Shown here one piece after another: positions 7,294-15,600 of a stretch of DNA of 18,314 nt (the first letter of the stretch is position 1; every line of letters starts with the position of its first letter). The position numbers and the translations under genes were made by a program. The notes beneath the pieces are model-generated. The model did no database searches. It had not been told where the DNA came from and saw only the letters and a list, made by a program, of their open reading frames with translations. The DNA is from Deltaproteobacteria bacterium (GTDB lineage Bacteria > UBA10199 > DSSB01), in the NCBI GenBank assembly GCA_021772695.1, contig JAJFLL010000312.1:1-18314 (forward strand). The letters are read 5' to 3'.

Positions 7294-8568
7294 ATGAAAA
7301 AGCTAACGGCGGAATGGGATAACCCCCTTTTTACCCAAGTTCAAACCCAATTTGAAGCTGCCGCCCAAAAGCTATCCTTAGATGACAATATTTTCTACCG
7401 ACTTCGAGTGCCTGACAAGGCTTTGATGGTCTCGGTTCCCTTTCGCAATGATGATGGGTCTATCCGGGTAGTCCCCGGTTATCGGGTGCAACACAATGAC
7501 ACTTTAGGCCCCTATAAGGGTGGTTTAAGGTATCACCCGAACGTTAATCTTGGCGAGGTATCGGCACTCGCCATGCTGATGACTTGGAAATGTGCCCTGG
7601 TCAATTTACCCCTAGGAGGGGCCAAGGGAGGAATCCAAATCGACCCTTCTCTGCTTAGCCGCGGAGAATTACAACGCATGACTCGTCGGTATACGGCCGA
7701 GATCGTCAATTTCATCGGACCGGAGGTTGATATTCCCGCGCCCGACATGGGAACCAACGAGCAAGTCATGGCCTGGGTCATGGACACCTACAGTCAGCTC
7801 CATGGTTATGCGATCCCTGAAATCGTTACTGGAAAACCGGTCATTATTGGTGGTTCACTAGGGCGGAAGGAAGCCACCGGTCGAGGTGTGGTCTATTGCA
7901 TTATGGAGGCCATCAAGACGTTAAATATTAACTTGGACCACAAGACCCGTGTGGTCATTCAAGGATTCGGAAATGTAGGGTCGGCAGCCGCTAAAAAAAT
8001 GATCAAAAGCGGCACCAAGGTCATTGCGGTAAGCGATGTGTCTGGGGGCATCTACAATGCTGACGGACTCGACTACGGCAATATGCGCGCCTATATCGAA
8101 AAAAATCGAACCCTTGAGGGATACCCAGAAGCCGACGCCATCAAAAATGAAGAATTACTCTGTTTAGAATGCGAAGTTTTGATCCCTGCCGCTACTGAAG
8201 ACACCATCACCGCCGATATCGCCAGAAAGTTGAAGTGTCGTATCCTCGCTGAAGCGGCCAACGGCCCAACTTCCCTAGAAGCCGACGTCATTATTCAAGA
8301 TAGGGGCGATATCTATGTGATTCCCGACGTTTTGGCCAATGCCGGTGGGGTCATCGTAAGTTACTTTGAATGGGTGCAAGACCTGCAAAATCTATTTTGG
8401 AAGGAAAAAGAGATCAATCACCGGCTTTGGGAAATCATTTCCGGAGCCTTTCAAACGGTTCATGAGTTTTCCATCGACCAAAAAATCGACATGAGGATGG
8501 GGGCGCTCATGCTAGGGATTCAAAAGGTCTCTCAAGCCATGTTGACCCGGGGTTTTTACCCGGGGTAG
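7294..8568 (+). CDS. gdhA: glutamate dehydrogenase (Glu/Leu/Phe/Val dehydrogenase family)
   Basis: Interconverts glutamate with 2-oxoglutarate plus ammonia in the cytoplasm using NAD(P). The N-terminal substrate domain has PYKGGLRYHP (73-82) and the family signature LPLGGAKGGI (105-114) with catalytic Lys111. The catalytic Asp151 lies in PAPDMGTNEQ. The C-terminal Rossmann domain has GFGNVG (224-229). The following strand ends AVSDVSGG; the acidic residue there is more often seen with NAD than NADP preference, but this is not decisive. Length of 424 fits the hexameric small-subunit class. Start is supported by AAGGAG at 7279-7284, 9 bases before the ATG. A TATGAT at 7262-7267 could be the -10 element, with no good -35. 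A leucine or phenylalanine dehydrogenase is less likely because those are usually about 360 residues. A diadenylate cyclase gene follows after about 53 bp, possibly cotranscribed. Confidence 0.92.
   Translation: MKKLTAEWDNPLFTQVQTQFEAAAQKLSLDDNIFYRLRVPDKALMVSVPFRNDDGSIRVVPGYRVQHNDTLGPYKGGLRYHPNVNLGEVSALAMLMTWKCALVNLPLGGAKGGIQIDPSLLSRGELQRMTRRYTAEIVNFIGPEVDIPAPDMGTNEQVMAWVMDTYSQLHGYAIPEIVTGKPVIIGGSLGRKEATGRGVVYCIMEAIKTLNINLDHKTRVVIQGFGNVGSAAAKKMIKSGTKVIAVSDVSGGIYNADGLDYGNMRAYIEKNRTLEGYPEADAIKNEELLCLECEVLIPAATEDTITADIARKLKCRILAEAANGPTSLEADVIIQDRGDIYVIPDVLANAGGVIVSYFEWVQDLQNLFWKEKEINHRLWEIISGAFQTVHEFSIDQKIDMRMGALMLGIQKVSQAMLTRGFYPG
8546..8565 (+). other. GC-rich hairpin at the gdh 3' end
   Basis: CCCGGGGT-TTTT-ACCCGGGG folds into an 8-bp stem with one G-G mismatch and a four-T loop, ending just before the TAG stop of gdh. 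It encodes the last residues (RGFYPG), and no T-run follows, so it is not a typical intrinsic terminator. It could stabilise the mRNA end or be a by-product of coding sequence. Confidence 0.3.
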
Positions 8569-8621
8569 GCACTTAAATTTCGTTGCTTCCCCTTGCTGCC
8601 TCCATTAGTCTTAAAATTCCC

Positions 8622-9488
8622 ATGAAAGTACTCAATAAAAGTATGTTGAAAAACGGCACCAACTTGGCCAAAAGCGTCAAGGCTCAGAGTTTTTTTCTTC
8701 ATGTGGACTGCCTCGAAAACGAGGATTATTCTTTGGACCTTCCCAAGGGGTGCAATTTAGTGGCTGTATCCCAAAAAACCAACGGTTTGTCTGAAGAGTT
8801 CGCTCACCGCTATCCAAAGCATATATTACTTCCTCCTCTACCTTTGGGGCGTCTCGGCCTGATCAAAGTGAGCGTGGCATTTTCCATTCCCACTGGCCTG
8901 CTCTCTGATGGGGATAAAGTGGTATTTCTTTGTGGGTCAACTCATTTAAAGGCTTTAGATACCCTGACCTTTTTTGAGATAGGCAAAGACAACGAAATTG
9001 TGACCACCAAAAATATTATGGGGATTTCTGAAACCGTATTGCCGCAGGTTTTTGAAACTACCCTAAACCTTGCCATGGAATTGGCCAATAAGGGTCGCGA
9101 AGGCAAACCGGTAGGAACCATTTTTGTGCTTGGTGACGAAGAGAGAGTCATGCAACTGAGCAAGCAGATGATAATCAATCCATTTAAAGGTTATACCGAG
9201 GACGAAAGAAATATACTGTCGCCGGAATTAAAAGAAACCATACGAGAATTTGCGGCTTTGGACGGATCTTTTGTCATTGCCGGGAACGGCACGGTCCTGA
9301 CGGCCGGGCGCTACCTAGGTGCCACCGCCGATTCGACCGACGTGGCCAGAGGCTTGGGCAGCAGACATCTAGCCGCTGCAGGAATCACTGCTATGACCGA
9401 TGCCGTAGCCATTGTGATCAGCGAATCAACGGGAGACGTGAGAATCTTCAAGGGCGGCAAAACGGTCATGGAAATCGAAAAGAGCTGA
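8622..9488 (+). CDS. diadenylate cyclase, DacZ-like (PK_C-like + DAC domain)
   Basis: Predicted to condense two ATP into the second messenger c-di-AMP. The C-terminal half is a DAC (DisA_N) domain: DGS (214-216) stands where the DGA motif is expected, followed by FVIAGNGTVLTAGRYL, then GLGSRHLAAAGITAMTDA, where RHL takes the place of the RHR motif, and IVISESTGDVRIFKGG. The segment before it (GDEERVMQLSKQ, NPFKGYTEDERNI, ETIREFAALDG) and an N-terminal alpha/beta part (about 20-150) resemble the PK_C-DAC architecture known as CdaZ/DacZ, best described in archaea. No membrane helix and no helix-hairpin-helix domain are seen, which argues against CdaA and DisA. The frame is open to a TTG at 8583. 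I prefer the ATG at 8622 (288 residues); the one at 8643 is also possible, and none has a strong ribosome site. No c-di-AMP phosphodiesterase is visible. The domain call is good; activity is inferred, given the altered motifs. Confidence 0.82.
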   Translation: MKVLNKSMLKNGTNLAKSVKAQSFFLHVDCLENEDYSLDLPKGCNLVAVSQKTNGLSEEFAHRYPKHILLPPLPLGRLGLIKVSVAFSIPTGLLSDGDKVVFLCGSTHLKALDTLTFFEIGKDNEIVTTKNIMGISETVLPQVFETTLNLAMELANKGREGKPVGTIFVLGDEERVMQLSKQMIINPFKGYTEDERNILSPELKETIREFAALDGSFVIAGNGTVLTAGRYLGATADSTDVARGLGSRHLAAAGITAMTDAVAIVISESTGDVRIFKGGKTVMEIEKS

Positions 9489-9498
9489 TGGGGCGTCC

Positions 9499-9527
9499 TT
9501 GACAAAGTGCGTCTTCCCTCCTAATAA
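9499..9527 (+). promoter_or_regulatory. putative sigma-70 promoter of the small acidic protein gene
   Basis: A perfect -35 TTGACA at 9499-9504 is followed after 17 bp by TAATAA at 9522-9527, a mediocre -10. Transcription would start near 9534, giving an untranslated leader of about 38 bases before the ATG at 9572. It would uncouple the small gene from the cyclase gene that ends at 9488. Confidence 0.42.
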
Positions 9528-9571
9528 CCCCCACCCATAGAGCCAACCTTTTGCACACTAGGAAAATTTCC

Positions 9572-9781
9572 ATGGCTGATAAGGCAAATCCCATAAAACA
9601 ATTCGATATACGAACCTTGGACCAACTATTGGCCCGGGGTGAGCTGACTCAGAAAGATTATGACAAGTATTTGACGTCCCTATCTGACGATGCAGGCAAT
9701 TATGAAGAGGTCGTCATGGTGGATGAAGCAGACGATGCTGATTTAGACGTCATTGATGACGATGATGCCCTAAATTTCTAA
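9572..9781 (+). CDS. small acidic protein with SHOCT-like helix pair
   Basis: Encodes 69 residues of unknown function. The middle (LDQLLARGELTQKDYDKYLTSL, 16-37) has the short helix, Gly turn, helix pattern of SHOCT-type motifs, which often act as small oligomerisation modules. The C-terminal third is strongly acidic (EEVVMVDEADDADLDVIDDD, 45-64) and may be disordered. There is no signal peptide or membrane helix, so it is probably cytoplasmic. The open frame reaches back to a TTG at 9551, but the ATG at 9572, with TAGGA about 8 bases upstream, is the natural start. Codon use looks coding, with third-position variation. It follows the cyclase gene by 83 bp with its own candidate promoter, and converges with the LytM peptidase gene, leaving 23 bp between stops. 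I do not recognise a named family; the SHOCT resemblance is by eye. Confidence 0.72.
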   Translation: MADKANPIKQFDIRTLDQLLARGELTQKDYDKYLTSLSDDAGNYEEVVMVDEADDADLDVIDDDDALNF

Positions 9782-9804
9782 TCCCTGGTTTTATTAAGCC
9801 TAGA

Positions 9805-10362
9805 TTAGAAATATTTCGAAGGATTCACAGGCTGCCCGTTAATACGGACTTCGTAATGAAGATGGGGCCCAGTGGACCGACCGGATGTACCTACTCGAGA
9901 GATCTCTTGGCCTTGAGCCACGACTTCCCCTTCCCCGACATTTACCGAAGAATTATGTGCGTAAAGTGTAAACACGCCGCCGCCGTGATCCAGGACTACG
10001 GTTCGTCCATACCCGCCCTTGAACCCTACAAAGGCTACCTTGGCGTCGGCAGATGCTACGATGGGGGTTCCTGATGGAGCTGCGATATCGAGGCCTTTAT
10101 GCATTCGGCCTCTACGGGAGCGCCGAGAGAAGCGCCGCCAACCAAATCCACTGGTGATAATCCCCTCGCACGGCTTAAGACTGGGAAGGCTAGCTTCGTC
10201 GAGACCAAAATCGTCATCACCCACGTCCATGAGAAAGAAATTTTGTACTTCTCCCTCTTCCATCTCTAAATAGGGCCCATCTTCTAAGAAACTTGCAGAG
10301 ACGATATGGGTGGCCAGTAAAAGGCTTAGACTGACAGTAGTCAGAAATAGTTTTTTCTTCAT
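9805..10362 (-). CDS. secreted M23/LytM-family peptidoglycan peptidase
   Basis: Predicted zinc endopeptidase that cuts peptidoglycan cross-bridges or stems, or a LytM-fold activator of amidases. Residues 1-23 form a signal peptide (KKK, hydrophobic core LFLTTVSLSLLLATHIV, cleavage near SAS), so it acts in the periplasm or is secreted. An acidic linker (about 25-58) precedes the M23 domain: SGFGWR, the zinc motif HKGLD (His88, Asp92), YGRTVVLDHG, LYAH (His136) and the second zinc motif HLHYE (His167, His169). All four metal/catalytic positions of active LytM enzymes are present, so it should be active. The frame is open to 10404, but the ATG at 10362 is preferred because it starts the signal peptide and has GAGG and AAGGAG upstream. 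At 185 residues it is short, with no LysM or coiled coil. It is probably monocistronic. Confidence 0.9.
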   Translation of the reverse strand: MKKKLFLTTVSLSLLLATHIVSASFLEDGPYLEMEEGEVQNFFLMDVGDDDFGLDEASLPSLKPCEGIITSGFGWRRFSRRSRRGRMHKGLDIAAPSGTPIVASADAKVAFVGFKGGYGRTVVLDHGGGVFTLYAHNSSVNVGEGEVVAQGQEISRVGTSGRSTGPHLHYEVRINGQPVNPSKYF

Positions 10363-10478
10363 CTTCCTCACTCTCCTTCTCGATAAGAAGATTCCATCCC
10401 TCAAGACCCCGACTAAATGCCGGCATCTGGTTGCTCCAAAAAACCCAAAACACCATGTGGAAACTTGAAGAAGAAAAC

Positions 10479-10510
10479 AAAAAAAGGAGGTCTAAAAATG
10501 CTGGACCTCC
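10479..10510 (-). terminator. leftward intrinsic terminator or attenuator
   Basis: Read leftward, GGAGGTC pairs with GACCTCC across an 11-nt loop, and a run of seven T plus a T-rich tail follows (A-run 10479-10485 on the plus strand). No minus-strand gene ends just before it, so it would stop transcripts arriving from the tetR side, before the LytM gene whose start is about 115 bp further on. Just upstream, GGACCT-GGG-AGGTCC (10503-10517) can pair instead and would consume one terminator arm. Confidence 0.5.
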
Positions 10511-10703
10511 CAGGTCCTGTTTTGCGGGTACCAAAGTTAGCAAACCCTGTCAAGAATATAACTCCTTGAAACTCTTGCCATTTTTATGAAGTGCGTCAAA
10601 GTTTTCCGATAGGAGTTTATCGGGGAGTACCCCCCAGGGTTGCCAAAGTTTAGAACTTTTGTAACGTTACGAAAATATTGGCTAAATTACCCTACCTGGT
10701 GAT

Positions 10704-10722
10704 TTGACAATGGCGTGATAAT
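10704..10722 (+). promoter_or_regulatory. promoter elements of the tetR-tolC-RND operon
   Basis: TTGACA at 10704-10709 is a perfect -35, and GATAAT at 10717-10722 is a near-perfect -10, but they are only 7 bp apart and cannot belong to one standard promoter. Either TTGACA works with a poor -10 inside the palindrome (about 10726-10733), or GATAAT works with a poor -35. Both place the start of transcription between about 10729 and 10741, at or just before the tetR ATG. Confidence 0.45.
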
Positions 10723-10723
10723 G

Positions 10724-10741
10724 TAAGTAAGCACTTACTTA
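10724..10741. promoter_or_regulatory. 18-bp palindromic operator, probable TetR autoregulatory site
   Basis: TAAGTAAGCACTTACTTA is palindromic except for the central CA, and its last base is the A of the tetR start codon. Length, symmetry and position are typical of operators bound by TetR-family dimers. Binding would block the promoter just upstream and any RNA polymerase at the start codon. That the neighbouring regulator binds here is inference. Confidence 0.72.
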
Positions 10742-11364
10742 TGACAAGCCGAACGCTGCCGAAAAAAACCCGCCTGAGTCGCGAAGATCGATTGGATCAC
10801 ATTCTGGAGGCTGCTGCGGAGTTATTTTCTCAATACGGTTACCAAGGGACCACTACCAAGGCCATCGCGCTAAACTGCAACATCAATGAATCCTTAATCT
10901 ATCGACACTTTCCAACCAAAAGGGATCTCTACGAAGCCCTGCTAGATCAAATTTTGTATCATTGGCGGGATGAAATATTACCCGCCTTCATGGCATGTGA
11001 TGACCTTCCTTTAGAACAGGCTCTCGTTAAAATATGTCAAGCCGTCGTAGACCAATTTCACGATGATCCAAGATTAATTCGCATGATGTTGTATTCATCT
11101 TTGGAGTCACCGGAGTACGCCAAAAATTTTTTTCAAAAAGAATTACCTATCAATAAATTTTTAGAAAATTTTTTACAGAAGCGAAAGAGTCGAGGGGAAC
11201 TGAATTCTACTGACGTACCCCTTTTAGCAAAGACATTTCTTGCATTAATATTTCAGCACCTGACTATTAAAGAAATTTATCAATCTCCAACGTATTTTTC
11301 ACACCCTGAAACCGAAGTAATACAGTTTTTTGTCAAAACTTTGCTCAATGGGGTCGAGGCATGA
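10741..11364 (+). CDS. TetR/AcrR-family transcriptional repressor
   Basis: DNA-binding repressor expected to release its operator when it binds a ligand, often a pump substrate. The N-terminal helix-turn-helix domain (about 17-63) is typical: DHILEAAAELFSQYGYQG, TTTKAIALNCNINESLIYRHF, PTKRDLYEALL. The C-terminal helical region (70-207) is variable, as usual for ligand-binding domains. Length of 207 is normal. It is the first gene of the operon. Its stop overlaps the tolC start in ATGA, and the 18-bp palindrome directly abuts its ATG, so negative autoregulation of the whole operon is likely. There is no Shine-Dalgarno: the bases before the ATG are the operator itself, so translation is probably from a leaderless or very short-leader mRNA. 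A start further downstream would cut into the first helix, so the ATG is well supported. Confidence 0.92.
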   Translation: MTSRTLPKKTRLSREDRLDHILEAAAELFSQYGYQGTTTKAIALNCNINESLIYRHFPTKRDLYEALLDQILYHWRDEILPAFMACDDLPLEQALVKICQAVVDQFHDDPRLIRMMLYSSLESPEYAKNFFQKELPINKFLENFLQKRKSRGELNSTDVPLLAKTFLALIFQHLTIKEIYQSPTYFSHPETEVIQFFVKTLLNGVEA

Positions 11365-12626
11365 TTCGATCACTGCGAACGGTATGTCTATTATTGCTGT
11401 TGATACCATCGCCCTTGTGGGCAACCCCGCCCCTGACCCTTCAGGAATGTTTTCAAAAGGCATTATCTTATAGTGAAGTGGTAAAAATTTCAGAACAAGA
11501 AATTGAAGTGGCGCGGGCCCAATTTCAACAAGCTCTTGGAGACATTCTGCCATTGATATCTTTTCAAGCCAGTGAATTTTTGCAGGACAGCTCTACCCAA
11601 AGCAGTGACGGATCGGTCGGACAGACCTTTACCCAATTTAGTCGTCCTGAAATTCGCGTGAATGCCCGCCAAATTTTATTCCGTGGGCTAAAGGAAATAA
11701 CCGCCATCAAACTTTCCAAAGTCAATACTCGCAGAACTCAGTTAGAAAAACGCAACGTGGAACGGCTTCTATTTCAGGATGTAGCCACTGCATTCTATAC
11801 GATTGTAATCGTAGAACGTGATATCGAAACCAATAAAGAAATAATCGGGGTAGTGAAAAAAAGGATTAGTGAGTTAGATACCCGCATCGAATTGGGCAAA
11901 TCACGGGAAGGAGAACTTACCCAGGAACAATCCTTATTAGCCCTTTTGCAAGCCGATTTAGAACGCCTCCTTGGACAAAAAAATGTCGCTTACGAATTGA
12001 TGAGTTTTTTAACGGGTCTTACCCCTATGCCACCCATCGCATGGAAGGACCCCATTCCTAAAGCCACCAAAAATATAGAATATTACTTAGGGCAAATTGG
12101 AAATCGACCGGATATACAGGCAGCCTATCAGGAAATCCTTCTGGCAGAAGGAAATACCAAGTTAGTCAAAGGAGATTTTTTCCCAACTATCGAAGCCGAA
12201 GCAAATGCCTACGCACTTCGGTCGGGATTCCAAAAAGGAATCCTATGGGATGCGGAGTTTCGTTTTCAGGTACCTATATTTAATTACACCAATTTTGGCC
12301 GCCTGAAAGAAGCTAAGGTACAGGCCAAGCAGACAGCCATGGCTACTGAGAACTTACGCCGCACGGCGATCAACGAAGTACGGCAATCCTTTGAAAAGTG
12401 GCAGTCTTCCTTGGCCCAGCTTGTTCGATATCGGAAGGCAGTTTCCCTGGCTTTGCGAAATTATAATTTGCAGACTGAAGATTTCAAGATCGGACGTGCC
12501 CAAAATCTTGACGTCTTAACGGCGCAGCGCACCTGGCTAGACGCTATGGATCAAAGAAATCGTTCACAAGTCCAATCCTGGCTTGATTGGACCACCCTTC
12601 AGGTGGTCTCGGGGGTGTTGCCATGA
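11361..12626 (+). CDS. TolC-family outer-membrane efflux channel
   Basis: Predicted trimeric outer-membrane exit duct for the adjacent RND pump. A signal peptide (LLLLLIPSPLWA, cleavage near residue 22) is followed by TLQECFQKAL, the usual opening of the OEP family, and two repeats of long amphipathic helices. The second begins near RPDIQAAYQEILLAEGNTKL and ends with LDVLTAQRTWLDAM. At 421 residues it is close to other TolC/OprM-like proteins. It lacks the lipobox cysteine of OprM-type lipoproteins. It starts at an ATGA overlap with tetR and ends at an ATGA overlap with the RND gene, so all three are translationally coupled. The order regulator, channel, pump, without an adaptor gene, is unusual. 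Family call is firm; its substrate is unknown. Confidence 0.92.
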   Translation: MIRSLRTVCLLLLLIPSPLWATPPLTLQECFQKALSYSEVVKISEQEIEVARAQFQQALGDILPLISFQASEFLQDSSTQSSDGSVGQTFTQFSRPEIRVNARQILFRGLKEITAIKLSKVNTRRTQLEKRNVERLLFQDVATAFYTIVIVERDIETNKEIIGVVKKRISELDTRIELGKSREGELTQEQSLLALLQADLERLLGQKNVAYELMSFLTGLTPMPPIAWKDPIPKATKNIEYYLGQIGNRPDIQAAYQEILLAEGNTKLVKGDFFPTIEAEANAYALRSGFQKGILWDAEFRFQVPIFNYTNFGRLKEAKVQAKQTAMATENLRRTAINEVRQSFEKWQSSLAQLVRYRKAVSLALRNYNLQTEDFKIGRAQNLDVLTAQRTWLDAMDQRNRSQVQSWLDWTTLQVVSGVLP

Positions 12627-15600
12627 CTCTATCAGACCTATCTATCAAAAATCCGGTTTTCGCCTGGATGCTCATGGCCGCCATGATTTTATTCGGCTGG
12701 ATCTCATTTAGTCGAATGGGAGTAAGCGAAATGCCTGATGTTGACTTTCCCGTCATATCAGTGAGCCTCACCTTCGAGGGAGCGGCACCAGAGATCATGG
12801 AAATCGATGTCGTCGATCTTATCGAAGAGTCCATGCTCACTTTAGAGGGATTGCGCAGCATCCAAAGTACTGCGAGCCAGGAGCGGGCATCGATCACCGT
12901 CGAATTTGATCTCGACCGAAATATCGATTCGGCACTTCAAGACGTTCAAAATAAAATCGCTCAGATTAGAAATCGCCTACCGCAAGAGCTGGACCCTCCC
13001 ATCGTACGAAAAACCAACCCTGAAGATCAACCCATCATGTGGATCAGCCTAAGCGGTGACAAACCCATGCGCGAAGTCATGGAATTCGCCCGGGACCACA
13101 TTAAAGATCAACTTCAAACCGTAGGTGGCGTTGGCGAAGTATTATTGGGAGGATACATAGAACCCAATCTCAGAGTTTGGGTCAATCGGGCAAAATTAAA
13201 CCGGTGGGAATTGACTGTGCTCGATGTGACCAGTGCCATCGAAAAGGAACACGTAGAAATTCCTGCAGGGCGATTGGAAACTCCTGAAAAAGAACTCAAC
13301 ATCCGCTCCTTTGGAGAGGCAAAACAACCGTCTGATTTTGAAAAGATTCAAATTCGGGAACGCGGGGGACGTCCGATTTACCGTCCCATTTATATTGGCG
13401 ACGTTGCACGGGTAGAACAAGGTTTAGACGATATTCGCCGAATCAGCCGGACTAACGGAAAAACATCTTTAGGGTTGGGCATTAAAAAACAACGGGGATC
13501 CAACGCTGTTAAAGTGGCTCAAGGTATTCGGGCTGAAATTAAAAAGTTACAAACGACCCTACCGGAAGGCTACAACCTTCAAGTCAACTTCGACGCCACA
13601 AAATTCATCGAAGAAACCGTAGATGAAATGAAGTTCACCCTCCTGCTTTCAGCGTTATTAACCGCTGTGGTATGTTTTCTCTTTTTGGCCTCATGGGGTT
13701 CGACGTTTAATATCCTTCTTGCCATCCCAACATCCATAATGGGGTCCTTTATCTTTTTGTACTTCATGGGTTTTACCCTGAATACCTTCACCATGTTGGC
13801 CCTTATTTTGGTGGTGGGGATCGTGGTCGATGATGCCATCATGGTTCTGGAAAATATCATGCGGCATCGTGAAATGGGAAAACCTCCGCTAGATGCCGCG
13901 CGGGATGGGGCCAGGGAAATCACTTCCGCTGCCGTCGCTGCAACACTAGCCTTAATTGCCATCTTTATTCCGGTAGTTTTTATGGAGGGCGTGATTGGGA
14001 AATTCTTTTTTCAATTCGGCATTACCCTTTCTATTGCCGTTGCTCTTTCTTTATTAGAAGCTCTCACCCTCACTCCCATGAGGGCTAGCCGCTTTATTCG
14101 CAATACCCATAGCGACGGTGCCTTTGCGCGCATGATCCACAATTTGTTTGAGCAATTACGAAAATTTTATCAGGTATTATTAAAGGGATGTTTGAAATTT
14201 CGCTGGGGAGTCATCATCATATCATTTCTCTTTTTTGCGGCCTCTTTATTTCTCATCAAAGATTTGAGAAAAGAATTTGTACCAGCTCAAGATATGAGCT
14301 CTATTTTCGTTCGAGTACAAACCCCTATCGGTTCCGCCCTTCCCTTTACCGATAAAAAAATTCAACAAGCTGAAGCCATAGTCGGTGAAACACCAGAGGT
14401 TATTAGGTATTTTGTCGCAGTTGGTGGTTTTGGCGGCCAAGAAGCCAATCGTGGGGTTATATTTATTACTCTAAAGGATCCTCGTGAGCGGCCCATTGAT
14501 CCCGAAACGGGAAAACGTGCTACGCAAGCCCAGGTTATGGCCCGCTTAGGCGCACAACTCAATAAGATCCCCGACTTCAGGGCGGTGTTACAAGATTTGT
14601 CTACACGGGGCTTCACAGCCCAACGGGGATTTCCCGTAGAGTTTACCGTGCGGGGGCCTGATTGGGAAAAGTTAGTGGGGTTTTCCAACGAATTACTTGA
14701 GAAGATGAAACAAAACCCAGTTTTCACCGACGTAGATACAGACTACGAGTTTGGGCAACCCGAAATACAAGTCTATCCCTTAAGGGAGGCTGCGGCCCAT
14801 CGTGGAGTTGATGTTCAATCCATTGGTCGTACGATTCAGGCTATGATGGGGGGACTAGATGTAGGCAAGTTTACCGATAAGGGACGTCGCAATGACATTC
14901 GCCTTCGCTTAGAAGAAGAAGGTCGAAAAACCGCTCAAGATATCAGTAAACTCTATGTGCGTAATGATGAAGGAGAATTGATTCCACTAGATCAATTGGT
15001 AGAAATCAAACAACGTGTCACGTTGAAAAGTATAACCCGGCGGGATCGGGAACGAGCCGTCGGTATATTTGCTAATGTGGCGCCGGGTGAATCTCAAGCC
15101 GAGGCACTCACAAAGGCTCAAGAGTTGGCAGGTGAAGTGTTACCGGCGGGATATCGAATCGTGTTCAGTGGATCCGCGCAGACTTTCACGGAATCCTTCC
15201 AAAGCCTGCTCTTCGTACTATTTTTGGGAATTATCATCGCCTACATGGTTTTAGGAACCCAATACAATAGCTTCATTCATCCCTTCGTCGTCTTATTGGC
15301 CATGCCCTTTTCGGTCTCAGGAGCCTTAATCGCCCTCAAGGTCAGCAATCTCTCCATCAATATTTACAGTCTCATCGGTTTAATTTTATTGATGGGAATC
15401 GTTAAAAAGAACTCCATTATGTTGGTGGACTTTGCCAATCAGAGACGTGAAGAAGGCTTACCTTTGTATGAAGCCTTATTGACCGCTTGCCCCCAAAGAC
15501 TCAGGCCCATCATGATGACCAGCTTTGCCACCATGGCCGCGGCGCTACCCCCTGCCCTGGCCCTGGGACCGGGAGCCGAAACCCGAATCCCCATGGCGGT

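Larger units (their letters stand above)
10363..10740. other. 378-bp regulatory gap between LytM gene and tetR
   Basis: No gene of normal size is visible. The left part (10363-10480) is the 5' side of the LytM gene, with no clear promoter. The middle holds a leftward terminator-like hairpin (10479-10510) with a competing hairpin. The right part carries a series of dyads: CCGAT/ATCGG (10606-10623), GGGG-AGTA-CCCC (10622-10633), AAAGTT-TAG-AACTTT (10645-10659), GTAACGTTAC (10661-10670), and the tetR operator. A 23-codon open frame with a strong Shine-Dalgarno lies at 10498-10569 on the plus strand. Confidence 0.6.

Noticed and set aside
10217..10543. 108-residue minus-strand open frame across the LytM start
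   Set aside because: It overlaps the signal-peptide region of the LytM gene in another frame and runs through the terminator hairpin; no ribosome site and no family resemblance.
12587..12622. Earlier TTG start for the RND pump
   Set aside because: It would add 12 residues lacking family similarity and overlap tolC by 40 bp; the ATG in the ATGA overlap fits both the family N-terminus and the operon pattern.
13579..13962. 127-residue minus-strand open frame inside the RND gene
   Set aside because: Antisense of the first transmembrane bundle; its composition merely mirrors hydrophobic codons on the plus strand.
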